The notes below the pieces were generated by a model, which was given only the letters and a program-made list of their open reading frames with translations, ran no database searches and had not been told where the DNA came from. From positions 1 through 64,000 of the forward strand of contig NZ_CAJHBS010000017.1 of NCBI RefSeq assembly GCF_904846705.1: 64,000 bases of DNA, read 5' to 3'. Below are positions 18,738 to 27,071 of this stretch, one piece after another. The stretch comes from Psychrobacter sp. Pi2-52. Its GTDB lineage: Bacteria > Pseudomonadota > Gammaproteobacteria > Pseudomonadales > Moraxellaceae. Positions within the stretch are counted from its first letter, which is position 1; the number at the start of each line of letters is the position of its first letter. The position numbers were made by a program, and so were the translations under genes.

Positions 18738-20024
18738 ATGGCGTTAATAGTACAGAAATACGGCGGCACCTCGATGGGTAGTATCGACCGCATCAAAAAC
18801 GTCGCCAAACGAGTCAAACGCTGGCATGACAATGGTCACCAAGTGGTCGTCGTAGTCTCAGCCATGAGCGGCGAAACCAACCGTTTGATTGATCTAGCTC
18901 GCCAAATTAGCACACAGCCTGATCCTCGCGAATACGATCAAATGGTCTCAACAGGTGAGCAGGTTTCTATCTCACTACTCGCGATGGCGATTAAAGAGCT
19001 TGGTATTGGTGCCCGTTCAATGACTGGTCGCCAAGTCGCGATTAAAACCGACAACGCCCATAACAAAGCCCGTATCGAAAGCATCGATGACAAAAACATA
19101 CGCGAGCAATTAGATGCTGGCAATATCGTTATTGTGGCAGGTTTCCAAGGTATCGATGAAGAAGGCAACGCGACCACATTAGGGCGCGGCGGTTCTGATA
19201 CCACAGGTGTGGCGATTGCTGCTGCCTTGGGCGCTGACGAATGTCAAATTTATACCGATGTCGATGGTGTCTATACCACTGACCCTCGTGTGACCTCAAA
19301 AGCCAAAAAACTTGAAAAAATTACATTTGAAGAAATGCTTGAAATGGCAAGTCTTGGCTCTAAGATTCTACAGATTCGCTCAGTAGAATTCGCTGGTAAA
19401 TATGGCGTGCCGCTACGTGTACTCTCTAGCTTTGATGAAAACACAGACGGTAGCTTTGACCAAGAATTTCAAGACAACGTGGGTACCCTAATTACGATAG
19501 ACGAAGGAGACAATATGGAACAGGCAATCATCTCAGGTATCGCGTTCAATAGAGACGAAGCAAAAATCTTAGTACGCGGCGTGCCTGACCATCCTGGTAT
19601 CGCCTCTGCTATCTTAAGCCCAATTGGTCGTGCCAATATTGAAATCGATATGATTGTACAAAACCTTTCGGATAACGGTACCACTGATTTTACTTTCACG
19701 GTTAACCGCACTGATTTAGATAAGACGCTAAAAGTGCTTAACGAAGAAGTAAAAGATGAAATTGGCGCCAAAGAAATATTGGGCAACAGTGAAGTGGTTA
19801 AAGTGTCATTGGTTGGTGTTGGCATGCGTTCACACGCAGGTGTCGCTAGTCTTATGTTCCAAACACTGGCTGAAAACAACATCAATATCCAAATGATTTC
19901 AACCAGCGAAATCAAAGTGTCGGTCCTGATTCAGGATCAACACTTAGAAAAAGCCGTTAAGTCATTGCACACGGCATTTGGCCTAGATCGTGAAGACGGT
20001 GAAAGCAAAATCGCTGGGCTATAA
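18738..20024 (+). CDS. lysC: Aspartate kinase
   Basis: A 428-residue monofunctional aspartokinase catalysing the first step toward lysine, threonine and methionine (and diaminopimelate). The kinase domain starts with VQKYGGTSMGS and contains GRGGSDTTGVAIAAALGADECQIYTDVDGVYTTDPR. Two C-terminal ACT domains (about 265-428; GIASAILSPIGRANIEIDMI and GVASLMFQTLAENNINIQMIS) are the expected feedback sites for lysine and threonine. The size fits the alpha-subunit type; a second in-frame beta start may exist but is not obvious. A terminator follows at 20177. Confidence 0.97.
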   Translation: MALIVQKYGGTSMGSIDRIKNVAKRVKRWHDNGHQVVVVVSAMSGETNRLIDLARQISTQPDPREYDQMVSTGEQVSISLLAMAIKELGIGARSMTGRQVAIKTDNAHNKARIESIDDKNIREQLDAGNIVIVAGFQGIDEEGNATTLGRGGSDTTGVAIAAALGADECQIYTDVDGVYTTDPRVTSKAKKLEKITFEEMLEMASLGSKILQIRSVEFAGKYGVPLRVLSSFDENTDGSFDQEFQDNVGTLITIDEGDNMEQAIISGIAFNRDEAKILVRGVPDHPGIASAILSPIGRANIEIDMIVQNLSDNGTTDFTFTVNRTDLDKTLKVLNEEVKDEIGAKEILGNSEVVKVSLVGVGMRSHAGVASLMFQTLAENNINIQMISTSEIKVSVLIQDQHLEKAVKSLHTAFGLDREDGESKIAGL

Positions 20025-20454
20025 GACATAAAAACTGTTAAAATATAGCATTAGCTTTAATGGTTATCTATTAATCGCTATTAATGACTTTATACTTTAT
20101 ATAGTATGTAGATAAACAGCATTTAAATTAATAGCGTTTGAATTAATAGTATCTAAATAAAAACAGTACTTAAATAAAATAGGATCTTTTTAGGTCCTAT
20201 TTTTATTTTTTAGCATAGTTAAAATGAGCATTTACCTAATAGTTTTGTGAAAAACCGTGACAGTATCTGTTATGCCGCCTATAATGGGGCTTTCATTTGG
20301 GCTAAATGAATCTACCTATCATTACCGCTATTGGCACGATATCTGGCATCGTGATAATGGTTATATTGCATGTTTGGTGCTGCGGTGATGTTCTGCAATT
20401 GAGAAGTAATCTGATGAGTAATAATTTGTTGATGCGACATAAGGAGTGTGACGC
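20025..20454. other. lysC-csrA intergenic region, 430 bp
   Basis: It holds the lysC terminator (20177-20210), a small TTCATTT/AAATGAA hairpin (20292-20310), a CACGAT/ATCGTG hairpin around 20335-20355, and presumably the csrA promoter. I see no small gene. Confidence 0.5.
20177..20210 (+). terminator. Rho-independent terminator after lysC
   Basis: AAAATAGGA pairs with TCCTATTTT around a 9-nt loop, followed by TATTTTT. Confidence 0.75.
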
Positions 20455-20700
20455 ATGTTAATTTTGACACGCCGCGTGGGCGAAACGCTAATGATTGGCG
20501 ACGAAGTAAGTGTGACGGTTCTAGGCGTCAAAGGCAATCAAGTACGTATCGGTGTAAACGCACCTAAAGATATTGCAGTACACCGCGAAGAGATTTATCA
20601 ACGTATTCAGCATGAGCGTTCTGTACAGTCGCAAATGCAGCATCTTGAGCAAGGCAACTTTTCGCCTTCGTTTGATGACGAAGACTACTTTAATCGCTAA
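20455..20700 (+). CDS. csrA: Carbon storage regulator CsrA/RsmA
   Basis: An 81-residue homodimeric RNA-binding protein that binds GGA loops near ribosome sites to repress or stabilise mRNAs. The opening [34 protein letters not shown] is the conserved beta-barrel, and the [12 protein letters not shown] segment ends the core at about residue 57. The tail of about 22 residues is longer than in the E. coli protein (61). AAGGAG lies 8 nt before the ATG and contains a GGA, compatible with autoregulation but not proof of it. It is downstream of lysC, separated by a terminator. Confidence 0.97.
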   Translation: MLILTRRVGETLMIGDEVSVTVLGVKGNQVRIGVNAPKDIAVHREEIYQRIQHERSVQSQMQHLEQGNFSPSFDDEDYFNR

Positions 20701-20801
20701 GCTAGCTAAATTATAATGCTGAACGCTCAACGGCTACTATCATCATTGAGCACACATAAATATTATATTGTTTTTTTAATCTGCTCTGAGGTCATTTATT
20801 T

Positions 20802-21176
20802 ATGAGTATCCGCCAATCAGATGTATCGGCATTACTTAATGGTTTGAACAAAAAAGCCATTGGATTCAATGATGTCATCAGCTTTATCGATGATTTTTAT
20901 CGCTATGCGCCTGCCCCTTTCGTAAATGGGATGGTACATAATGCAGCCGGTGAGAACGAAGGTAGCGCAAAGATTTTTGGTTTTGCTAAGCACCATGGCC
21001 TGAACCAATTGGACACGCTTAAGCTATTTGGCGAACATTATGCCAAGGTTCAAGCAACGCCTAACGGTACCGATCATGCCAATATCCGTAATTTTTTACA
21101 TTGGGGCTGGCAAGGATTCTTGATGCAAAAGAATCCGCTAACGGTTCGTCCTAGTGTCGATACGACTGCTATTTAA
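20802..21176 (+). CDS. HopJ-family protein
   Basis: A 124-residue protein matching the HopJ (type III effector HopPmaJ-like) family, with FIDDFYRYAPAPFVNG, AGENEGSAKIFGFAKHHGL and NFLHWGWQGF. Despite the name the family is widespread in bacteria without type III secretion and is probably a housekeeping protein of unknown role. No secretion signal or secretion-system gene is nearby. It lies 101 bp after csrA and may be cotranscribed. A convergent terminator follows. Confidence 0.83.
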   Translation: MSIRQSDVSALLNGLNKKAIGFNDVISFIDDFYRYAPAPFVNGMVHNAAGENEGSAKIFGFAKHHGLNQLDTLKLFGEHYAKVQATPNGTDHANIRNFLHWGWQGFLMQKNPLTVRPSVDTTAI

Positions 21177-21225
21177 TCATTTATAGTGATTAAGCTATTT
21201 CTGATGATTTAATCATTGATAAAGT

Positions 21226-21257
21226 AAAAAAAGCCACGCTATATAGCGTGGCTTTTT
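21226..21257. terminator. Bidirectional terminator (HopJ / YeaC-like)
   Basis: AAAAAAGCCACGCTAT pairs perfectly with ATAGCGTGGCTTTTTT, giving T-runs on both strands between convergent genes. Confidence 0.88.
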
Positions 21258-21302
21258 TATGACAATTGTCTTTATCACAACTATTATAGATTTCTTATAA
21301 AC

Positions 21303-21614
21303 CTATTTATCACGAAACTTAACAGGCTGTACCGCACCTTTAGGATTCGGCATATTAGGGTAGTGATGCTCGTGCTCGACATCACATTCAGCGCCAACGA
21401 CAGAGCCATCATCTTTTACGGGTTTATGAATATAACCTGTACGCTCAGCTGGCGGTAGGTGCTCATGCTCCCATACCATCACTGCTTGCATACAAGTCTC
21501 GCGCTGCTCAGCAGTAATCTTACGACCGTCAGGCCATTTGCCTAGTTCAATCGCCATACGAAATTTATCAACCACTTCGGGCGTTAGACTTGCTAGTATT
21601 GTTTGTTTATCCAT
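21303..21614 (-). CDS. YeaC-like DUF1315 protein
   Basis: A 103-residue soluble protein resembling E. coli YeaC: LTPEVVDKFRMAIELGKWPDGRKITAEQRETCMQAVMVWEHEHLP is the conserved block. The family function is unknown. The C-terminal half is His-, Pro- and Glu-rich (EHEHHYPNMPNPKG). It lies 55 bp or so downstream of nadK on the same strand, so it is probably in that operon. Confidence 0.82.
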   Translation of the reverse strand: MDKQTILASLTPEVVDKFRMAIELGKWPDGRKITAEQRETCMQAVMVWEHEHLPPAERTGYIHKPVKDDGSVVGAECDVEHEHHYPNMPNPKGAVQPVKFRDK

Positions 21615-21669
21615 CTTACCTACTCTCCACTACCATTTTTTGTATCATATTTTGGTCTAATAGATACGC

Positions 21670-22674
21670 TTATTCATCGTCTATAATATCATCATCGACA
21701 TCAAGACTGAATTCTTCGGCATGTACGTTCCAGTGCAGCTTTGTACGGCAGGCCTCATAAAAGTCAAACCCAGGTGGGTGCAACAAGGTAAGCTTATCAG
21801 GATGCTTACGAATATGGAGGCGCTGCTCTTGCTCAAGTGGCACGCTTGGCTTACCGTCCGCACTCACCATCGGCTGAGTACGATTGTCTTCGTGGATACG
21901 AATACAGACCTCACTATTACCGCTGACCACAATCGGTCTGCTAGATAATGTATGGGGATGCATCGGCACCAGACAAATAGCGTCCATACTCGGATGAATA
22001 ATTGGACCGCCACCTGATAAGGCATAAGCAGTAGAGCCAGTCGGTGTTGCCGCTATCAAGCCATCACTATGCTGTCTATAAACATCATGTCCATCAATTT
22101 TCATCTGAAAATCAATCATATGTACCGATTTACCGGCGTGCAATACGATGTCGTTCAGCGCCATATCTTCATGGATAATTTTGCGCCCTTCTCGTATCTC
22201 CATCGTCAATAAGAACCGATGGTCCAGTTGATAGTCTCCCATCAATACTTGGCGTAACTTAAACGCAGCTTCATCAGGTTTTACATCTGCTAAAAATCCT
22301 AGACGACCACGGTTTACCCCTAGTACAGGTACACGGTAGCGTGCTAACGCTTCAGCAGCATGTAGTATCGAACCATCACCGCCAACCACAATAACCAAAT
22401 CACAAATCTCACCAATCAAACCACGTTTGACGATTTTGACTCTTTCTATGTCTGTGAGGTCAAGCGTTGGCAAATTGGCCGTTTGTACATCCATTATCAA
22501 GGTCAAATTCATATCATTGACGGTTTGGGCAATCTGTACCAAGCTTTGAGTGACACTACGTTTACCAGCACGGCCCATTAGACCAATACGCCTAAAGGCA
22601 GGATTTTTAATAGCGTGGAATAGCTCTGATTCATGTAAGTGTGGCAATCTTGCTGACTGCGCTGAGTTTTCCAT
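21670..22674 (-). CDS. nadK: NAD kinase
   Basis: A 334-residue cytoplasmic enzyme phosphorylating NAD to NADP. The nucleotide-binding motif GGDGS (98-102 in IVVGGDGSILHAA) and the ATATGSTAYALSGGGPI block are both present, with ALND as the NE/D motif. I chose the ATG (MENSAQ) as start; an upstream TTG would add 10 residues, and neither has a strong ribosome site. It is about 30-40 residues longer than E. coli NadK, because of a C-terminal acidic tail (EFSLDVDDDIIDDE) and an N-terminal extension. Confidence 0.95.
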   Translation of the reverse strand: MENSAQSARLPHLHESELFHAIKNPAFRRIGLMGRAGKRSVTQSLVQIAQTVNDMNLTLIMDVQTANLPTLDLTDIERVKIVKRGLIGEICDLVIVVGGDGSILHAAEALARYRVPVLGVNRGRLGFLADVKPDEAAFKLRQVLMGDYQLDHRFLLTMEIREGRKIIHEDMALNDIVLHAGKSVHMIDFQMKIDGHDVYRQHSDGLIAATPTGSTAYALSGGGPIIHPSMDAICLVPMHPHTLSSRPIVVSGNSEVCIRIHEDNRTQPMVSADGKPSVPLEQEQRLHIRKHPDKLTLLHPPGFDFYEACRTKLHWNVHAEEFSLDVDDDIIDDE

Positions 22675-22993
22675 AAAACGACTCGGTATAACGGTGAAGT
22701 ACAAGGTAATGATAGCGATAAATGCGCGCTTAGACTAGCATGTTTATGAATTATCGTTGTTAACTGTCGTAACTGACCCCATATAAAAGCTATCGAATGT
22801 TTTACTTAGCCGAATCTGTCTGTTCAGTTTTCCAATTAGCGTATTGAGCGATACAGTAGCCCGATGCGCTAGCCAATGAGCAGTCTAAGGTTGCACCGCA
22901 TCAGTTGTCACGTAAACACAGTTGACAATAATAGCGGTTTTGCTAAAGTAACTAACATCACTATTTTTATATTTTATTATTAAGGACTTATGT
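22675..22993. other. Divergent region nadK / BI-1 gene, about 320 bp
   Basis: It should contain both promoters. I see no convincing motif or small gene. Confidence 0.4.
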
Positions 22994-23716
22994 ATGGCCA
23001 ATCCTATTGTCAGTCGCGCAGAACTTGCGATCGGCGGTAATCCAATGACGGTCAAAGGCGTAATTCAAAAGACCAGCTTGTTACTTGGTTTATCAGCCAT
23101 TACTGGTGTGGGCTTTTTCTTTTATGCGCTTATGGCAGGTTTATCGCAAGGTTTTATTACGATGGCAGCCTTTGGTAGCATGATTGCTGCGTTTGTTCTG
23201 GCGCTTTTTATTACCTTCAAGCCGCAAAAAGCCAAGACTTTGGCAGTGCCTTACGCCTTGTTAGAAGGTATCTTTTTGGGCGGCATCTCATTATTTTTCA
23301 TGAGAATGTATCCAACAGTACCAGTCACTGCAATGTGCGCAACTTTCGTCACAGCTGCAGTTATGCTTGGGTTATATCGTTCAGGTTTAGTTAAGGTTAC
23401 TGAAAAGTTCCGCTCTATCGTGACCTCGGCGGTTATTGCCATTATGCTTGTTTATGTAGCACAGTGGGTACTTTCTCTAGCGTTTGGTTCATCATTGCCG
23501 TTCCTATTTGAAGGTGGCGCTATCGCTATTGGCTTTAGCTTATTTGTCATCGTTATCGCTTCTTTCACCTTGCTATTAGATTTCGATAATATTGATCGCG
23601 GTGTTGCGATGGGTGTTTCTGAAGATTACGAGTGGTTGTTCAGTATTGGTATTCTTGCGACCTTAGTCTGGATGTATATCGAATTTATGCGTCTGCTAAG
23701 CTATCTACAAGACTAA
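22994..23716 (+). CDS. Bax inhibitor-1/YccA family inner-membrane protein
   Basis: A 240-residue protein with seven hydrophobic helices, starting after a short cytoplasmic N-terminus (about 1-28). The BI-1 features are LEGIFLGGISLFFMRMYPTVP in the middle and LLLDFDNIDRGVAMGVSEDYEWLFSIGIL near the C-terminus, where the Asp pair corresponds to the pH-sensing residues of TMBIM calcium-leak channels. It probably interacts with membrane proteases (YccA inhibits FtsH in E. coli) or leaks Ca2+. AAGGAC is 8-9 nt upstream. A convergent terminator with ccoI follows. Confidence 0.88.
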   Translation: MANPIVSRAELAIGGNPMTVKGVIQKTSLLLGLSAITGVGFFFYALMAGLSQGFITMAAFGSMIAAFVLALFITFKPQKAKTLAVPYALLEGIFLGGISLFFMRMYPTVPVTAMCATFVTAAVMLGLYRSGLVKVTEKFRSIVTSAVIAIMLVYVAQWVLSLAFGSSLPFLFEGGAIAIGFSLFVIVIASFTLLLDFDNIDRGVAMGVSEDYEWLFSIGILATLVWMYIEFMRLLSYLQD

Positions 23717-23749
23717 TTGTAAGAGCTACCTAACAATATCTTTGTATAG

Positions 23750-23787
23750 AAAAAACCGCCTTCCATTTGATGGAAGGCGGTTTTTTT
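23750..23787. terminator. Bidirectional terminator (BI-1 / ccoI)
   Basis: AAAAACCGCCTTCCAT pairs with ATGGAAGGCGGTTTTT around TTG, between convergent genes. Confidence 0.9.
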
Positions 23788-23835
23788 ATGAGCAAACTTT
23801 ACAGACCTGTTTATATTAAATGCTTTTTAAAGAGA

Positions 23836-26634
23836 CTAAGCACGTTTTAAGCGCAATGCATTTAATACGACAAATAGCGAACTGAGCGACATACCAATTG
23901 CAGCAAGCCATGGTGGCACATAGCCTAAAGCCGCTGGTATCAGGACGATACTGTTGTAAGCGAGCGCCCAACGGAAATTTTGCTTGATAATACGTTCCGT
24001 CTTATCAGAGATACGTTTAGCCGCAGTGATGGCCTCGATTTGTCCGTTTAAGATAACACTATCACTGGATACTTGTGCTAAGTCTGCCGCACCTGCAATC
24101 GAGGTCGACACATCTGCTGCGGCTAGCACTGGTGCATCGTTGATACCATCACCCACCATCAATACCACAGCACCGTTAGCTTGCAACTGCTGAATATGAT
24201 TGACTTTATCAGTCGGTGATAGGCCATTGTATGCAGCTTGCATACCTAAACTCTCAGCCATGACTATCGCTTGCGGGCTTGGATCACCTGTCAACATAAC
24301 AGACTCGATACCTAGCTCTTTGAGTGTATCGAGCATCGACTGCGCACTATCACGTACCTTGTCATTGAAATAAAAGCATGCCAGCGCCTGCCATTTTTTG
24401 CTATCAGTGTTTTGATAAGACAATACCACTGCTGAGCTGGCGCGCTGAGCTACTAGATCGATGGTTAAATCATCGTTTACATCTATATCATTGGCGCTAT
24501 TATCTGTTTTATCTAGCGCAAAGTCTTTATGGCCGATTCGATATACAGTGCCTTCAATCATTGCTTCTACACCGCCTGCTGGATAATGCTGTACGGCTTG
24601 TGTCGATGGCAGGTGTAACTGATAGGCCGCCGTCAGTAACGCATGGGCAATTGGATGACGACTACCTACTTCTAATGCAGCTGCAATGGCCAATAGCGTA
24701 TCTTTTTGCGCTATTAATGATAAATCGTCAATTTCGGTCTGGCTTTTTGGTGTGATTAATTCGATATTTAATAAATTTGGCTTACCATAAGTCAGCGTGC
24801 CTGTCTTATCAAAAGCAACGTGCGTGATTTCAGCTAGCGTTTGTAAGGTATGGCCACGCGTCGTCAAAAAACCATAGCTTGCCAGACGATTGGTTGAGAC
24901 GGTCAAGGCAATCGGCGTTGCCAACGACAGAGCACATGGACAAGTAGCGACTAAGACTGCCACGGTTGCCCAAATGGCTTGGCTTGGGTCAACAATATAC
25001 CAGCCGACAAATACTAAGACGGATAAAACCAAAATACGCGCGACAAACCAACGTGCCAGCTTATCTGCTTGTTGCGCCAGTTTGGGTTTTTCGCTCATGG
25101 CACGATTCATCAATCGATCAATTAAACCTATCTGACTGTCTTTTGGTAAGGCGGTGACGAGCATTTCGAACGGCTGGCTATCGTTTTGTGCACCGCCGAC
25201 GATATAATCACCTTGGGATTTGATGATTAAATCACCTTCGCCCGTCAGTAGACTTTGTGACACCGTTGCAGTAGAACTTAGCAAGATACCATCACTGATA
25301 ATCTCTGAACCTGCCTCAACTAAAATAATATCACCCACCTGTAAACTATGAGCGGTGACCATTTTCTTTAACTCTATATCGTCTTCTGCTTGTGATTGCG
25401 CATTCTGTTTGTTGCGTGCCTGCTGCCAGTCTTGAGCGATACGTGATGTGAGCTGATGAACATTGGCGTCCATACGCTGCATAAAGTCAGGCATAACTTC
25501 AGCCGCTACACTCGAACCCTTTTGAGCATTATCTTCGATAGCTTCATCTTGTTGAGACGTATTTTCTTTCAGCTGCTGTAAAATATGCTCAGCTGCTGAT
25601 TTGTCTTCAGCGACTTTTTGTACTAATACCGGCTCAACTACGACCAAATCATTAGCCATAGTCGCAGCTTTTAGACGTGCGTTATGCTCGATATAACGCC
25701 CTGCCAACAAAAAGAAAATAAACATGCTGACCGAGTCATAGTATGTCTCTCCTTGCCCAGTGATGGTAGCGTAGAGACTGGCAAAGAAAGTAATAATCAA
25801 TGCAAGACTGACGGGCACATCCATATTGACTTGGCGGGCACGAATCGCTGACCATGCAGAGGTAAAAAAAGGAATACCAGCATAAAAGAAGACAGGCGTA
25901 CTAACGAATAAAGACACCCAACGCAAGAAGTCACGCTGAAAGATCAACATGTCGCTATACTCACCAAAATAAAGCGCAACGGCATACATCATTGCCTGCA
26001 TCGAACCTAGTGCCGCGATACCAAGACGTAATAGCATTTGGTTGTTATGACGTGCCAGCATGGCTTCATGGGTATCTTGCCGATAAGGCTTGGCGTCATA
26101 GCCAATCTCATTGATGACCGCTAAAATCCGGCTGATCGGTAATTTGTCTTCATTCCAAATGACCCGCATACGTTGGTTGGTCAAATTCACCTGACACTTA
26201 CTAATGCCCTCTAGCTCATCAAGACGCGACTCAATCAACCATGTACAGGCCGCACAGCGTAAGTTATTAACAGACAACTCTGCTACTGACAGACCGTCTT
26301 GCGCATACACGAATTGCGATTTTATCTCGTCATGATCATAGGCTTCGAGGCGTGTCAGTTGAGTTGGTAAACTTGCCGTACGATTAATTTCCGATCGGTC
26401 AAGATAATACTGCTCAAGACCAGCCTCTACTATGCTTTGGGCAGCTAACTGACAGCCCATACAACACATCTCTCGTGACTGACCTAATATCTCAGCATAA
26501 AACGGTGGCTGAGGTACGGGATCGCCGCAGTGAAAGCAGTGGTCAGCCAGCGGAAGCACTAAGCCTTCGATGATAGAAGTGTCTTCATAAGAGTGATTGG
26601 TAGCAGATGATACTGATGATGGGATACTAGACAT
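23836..26634 (-). CDS. ccoI: CcoI-type copper P1B-ATPase (cbb3 oxidase assembly)
   Basis: A 932-residue P-type ATPase of the CcoI/FixI branch, which supplies copper for cbb3-type cytochrome oxidase. In order: a Cys-rich N-domain (C33, C36, C57, C58, C61), an HMA domain with LRCAAC (C127, C130), eight expected helices with the CPC metal site (565-567), the actuator loop TGE (464-466), DKTGT (Asp609) and GDGINDAP. About 80 residues are inserted before the actuator core (about 341-425: charged, Gln/Glu/Ala-rich), which explains the excess over the usual length of about 800. No ccoS or ccoNOP lies beside it. AAGGAAG precedes the ATG by about 12 nt. Confidence 0.9.
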   Translation of the reverse strand: MSSIPSSVSSATNHSYEDTSIIEGLVLPLADHCFHCGDPVPQPPFYAEILGQSREMCCMGCQLAAQSIVEAGLEQYYLDRSEINRTASLPTQLTRLEAYDHDEIKSQFVYAQDGLSVAELSVNNLRCAACTWLIESRLDELEGISKCQVNLTNQRMRVIWNEDKLPISRILAVINEIGYDAKPYRQDTHEAMLARHNNQMLLRLGIAALGSMQAMMYAVALYFGEYSDMLIFQRDFLRWVSLFVSTPVFFYAGIPFFTSAWSAIRARQVNMDVPVSLALIITFFASLYATITGQGETYYDSVSMFIFFLLAGRYIEHNARLKAATMANDLVVVEPVLVQKVAEDKSAAEHILQQLKENTSQQDEAIEDNAQKGSSVAAEVMPDFMQRMDANVHQLTSRIAQDWQQARNKQNAQSQAEDDIELKKMVTAHSLQVGDIILVEAGSEIISDGILLSSTATVSQSLLTGEGDLIIKSQGDYIVGGAQNDSQPFEMLVTALPKDSQIGLIDRLMNRAMSEKPKLAQQADKLARWFVARILVLSVLVFVGWYIVDPSQAIWATVAVLVATCPCALSLATPIALTVSTNRLASYGFLTTRGHTLQTLAEITHVAFDKTGTLTYGKPNLLNIELITPKSQTEIDDLSLIAQKDTLLAIAAALEVGSRHPIAHALLTAAYQLHLPSTQAVQHYPAGGVEAMIEGTVYRIGHKDFALDKTDNSANDIDVNDDLTIDLVAQRASSAVVLSYQNTDSKKWQALACFYFNDKVRDSAQSMLDTLKELGIESVMLTGDPSPQAIVMAESLGMQAAYNGLSPTDKVNHIQQLQANGAVVLMVGDGINDAPVLAAADVSTSIAGAADLAQVSSDSVILNGQIEAITAAKRISDKTERIIKQNFRWALAYNSIVLIPAALGYVPPWLAAIGMSLSSLFVVLNALRLKRA

Positions 26635-27071
26635 AGTCGCGCTTACTTCCTTTGACAGGCTTGCTTAAAATGCATTCATTTAAAGCAAACTTGCTCGTAT
26701 TGACTGTACTGTACGTCATGCAATAGAGCCGTTTTTAATCACATGAATATTACTACTGTTAGTAGCATAGTATTCATAACAAACGGCTAATAGCAAACAA
26801 TTAGCAACAGCGAATTCATACAAAATACATCGTGAGGGCAATCGTAAATTGTTATCTTATATGGCGTTTATCTACCAGATTGAAAGTGACTGACGCTTTA
26901 TTACAAGTATCGGTATTTTAATAGGGATTATACTATAAGCTATCGCTATGAGCAGTATCATCGCTCATAGTCTACGACCAATAAATGCCTGCGTTGACGA
27001 TGATAGATTGAAAAATTTGTCAATTTGCGTCATTATGAGGCAGTTTTTTATCCAAAAATGGTGCGACATCC
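26635..27071. other. Divergent region ccoI / mrcB, 437 bp
   Basis: It contains an imperfect bulged inverted repeat around 26743-26777 (ATGAATA...TATTCAT). I looked for an FNR/ANR box (TTGATnnnnATCAA) for ccoI and found none I would trust. Confidence 0.45.

Noticed and set aside
26635..27071. FNR/ANR box for ccoI
   Set aside because: TTGACAAATTTTTCAATC on the minus strand near 27011-27030 is only loosely similar, has the wrong spacing and lies far from the ccoI start.
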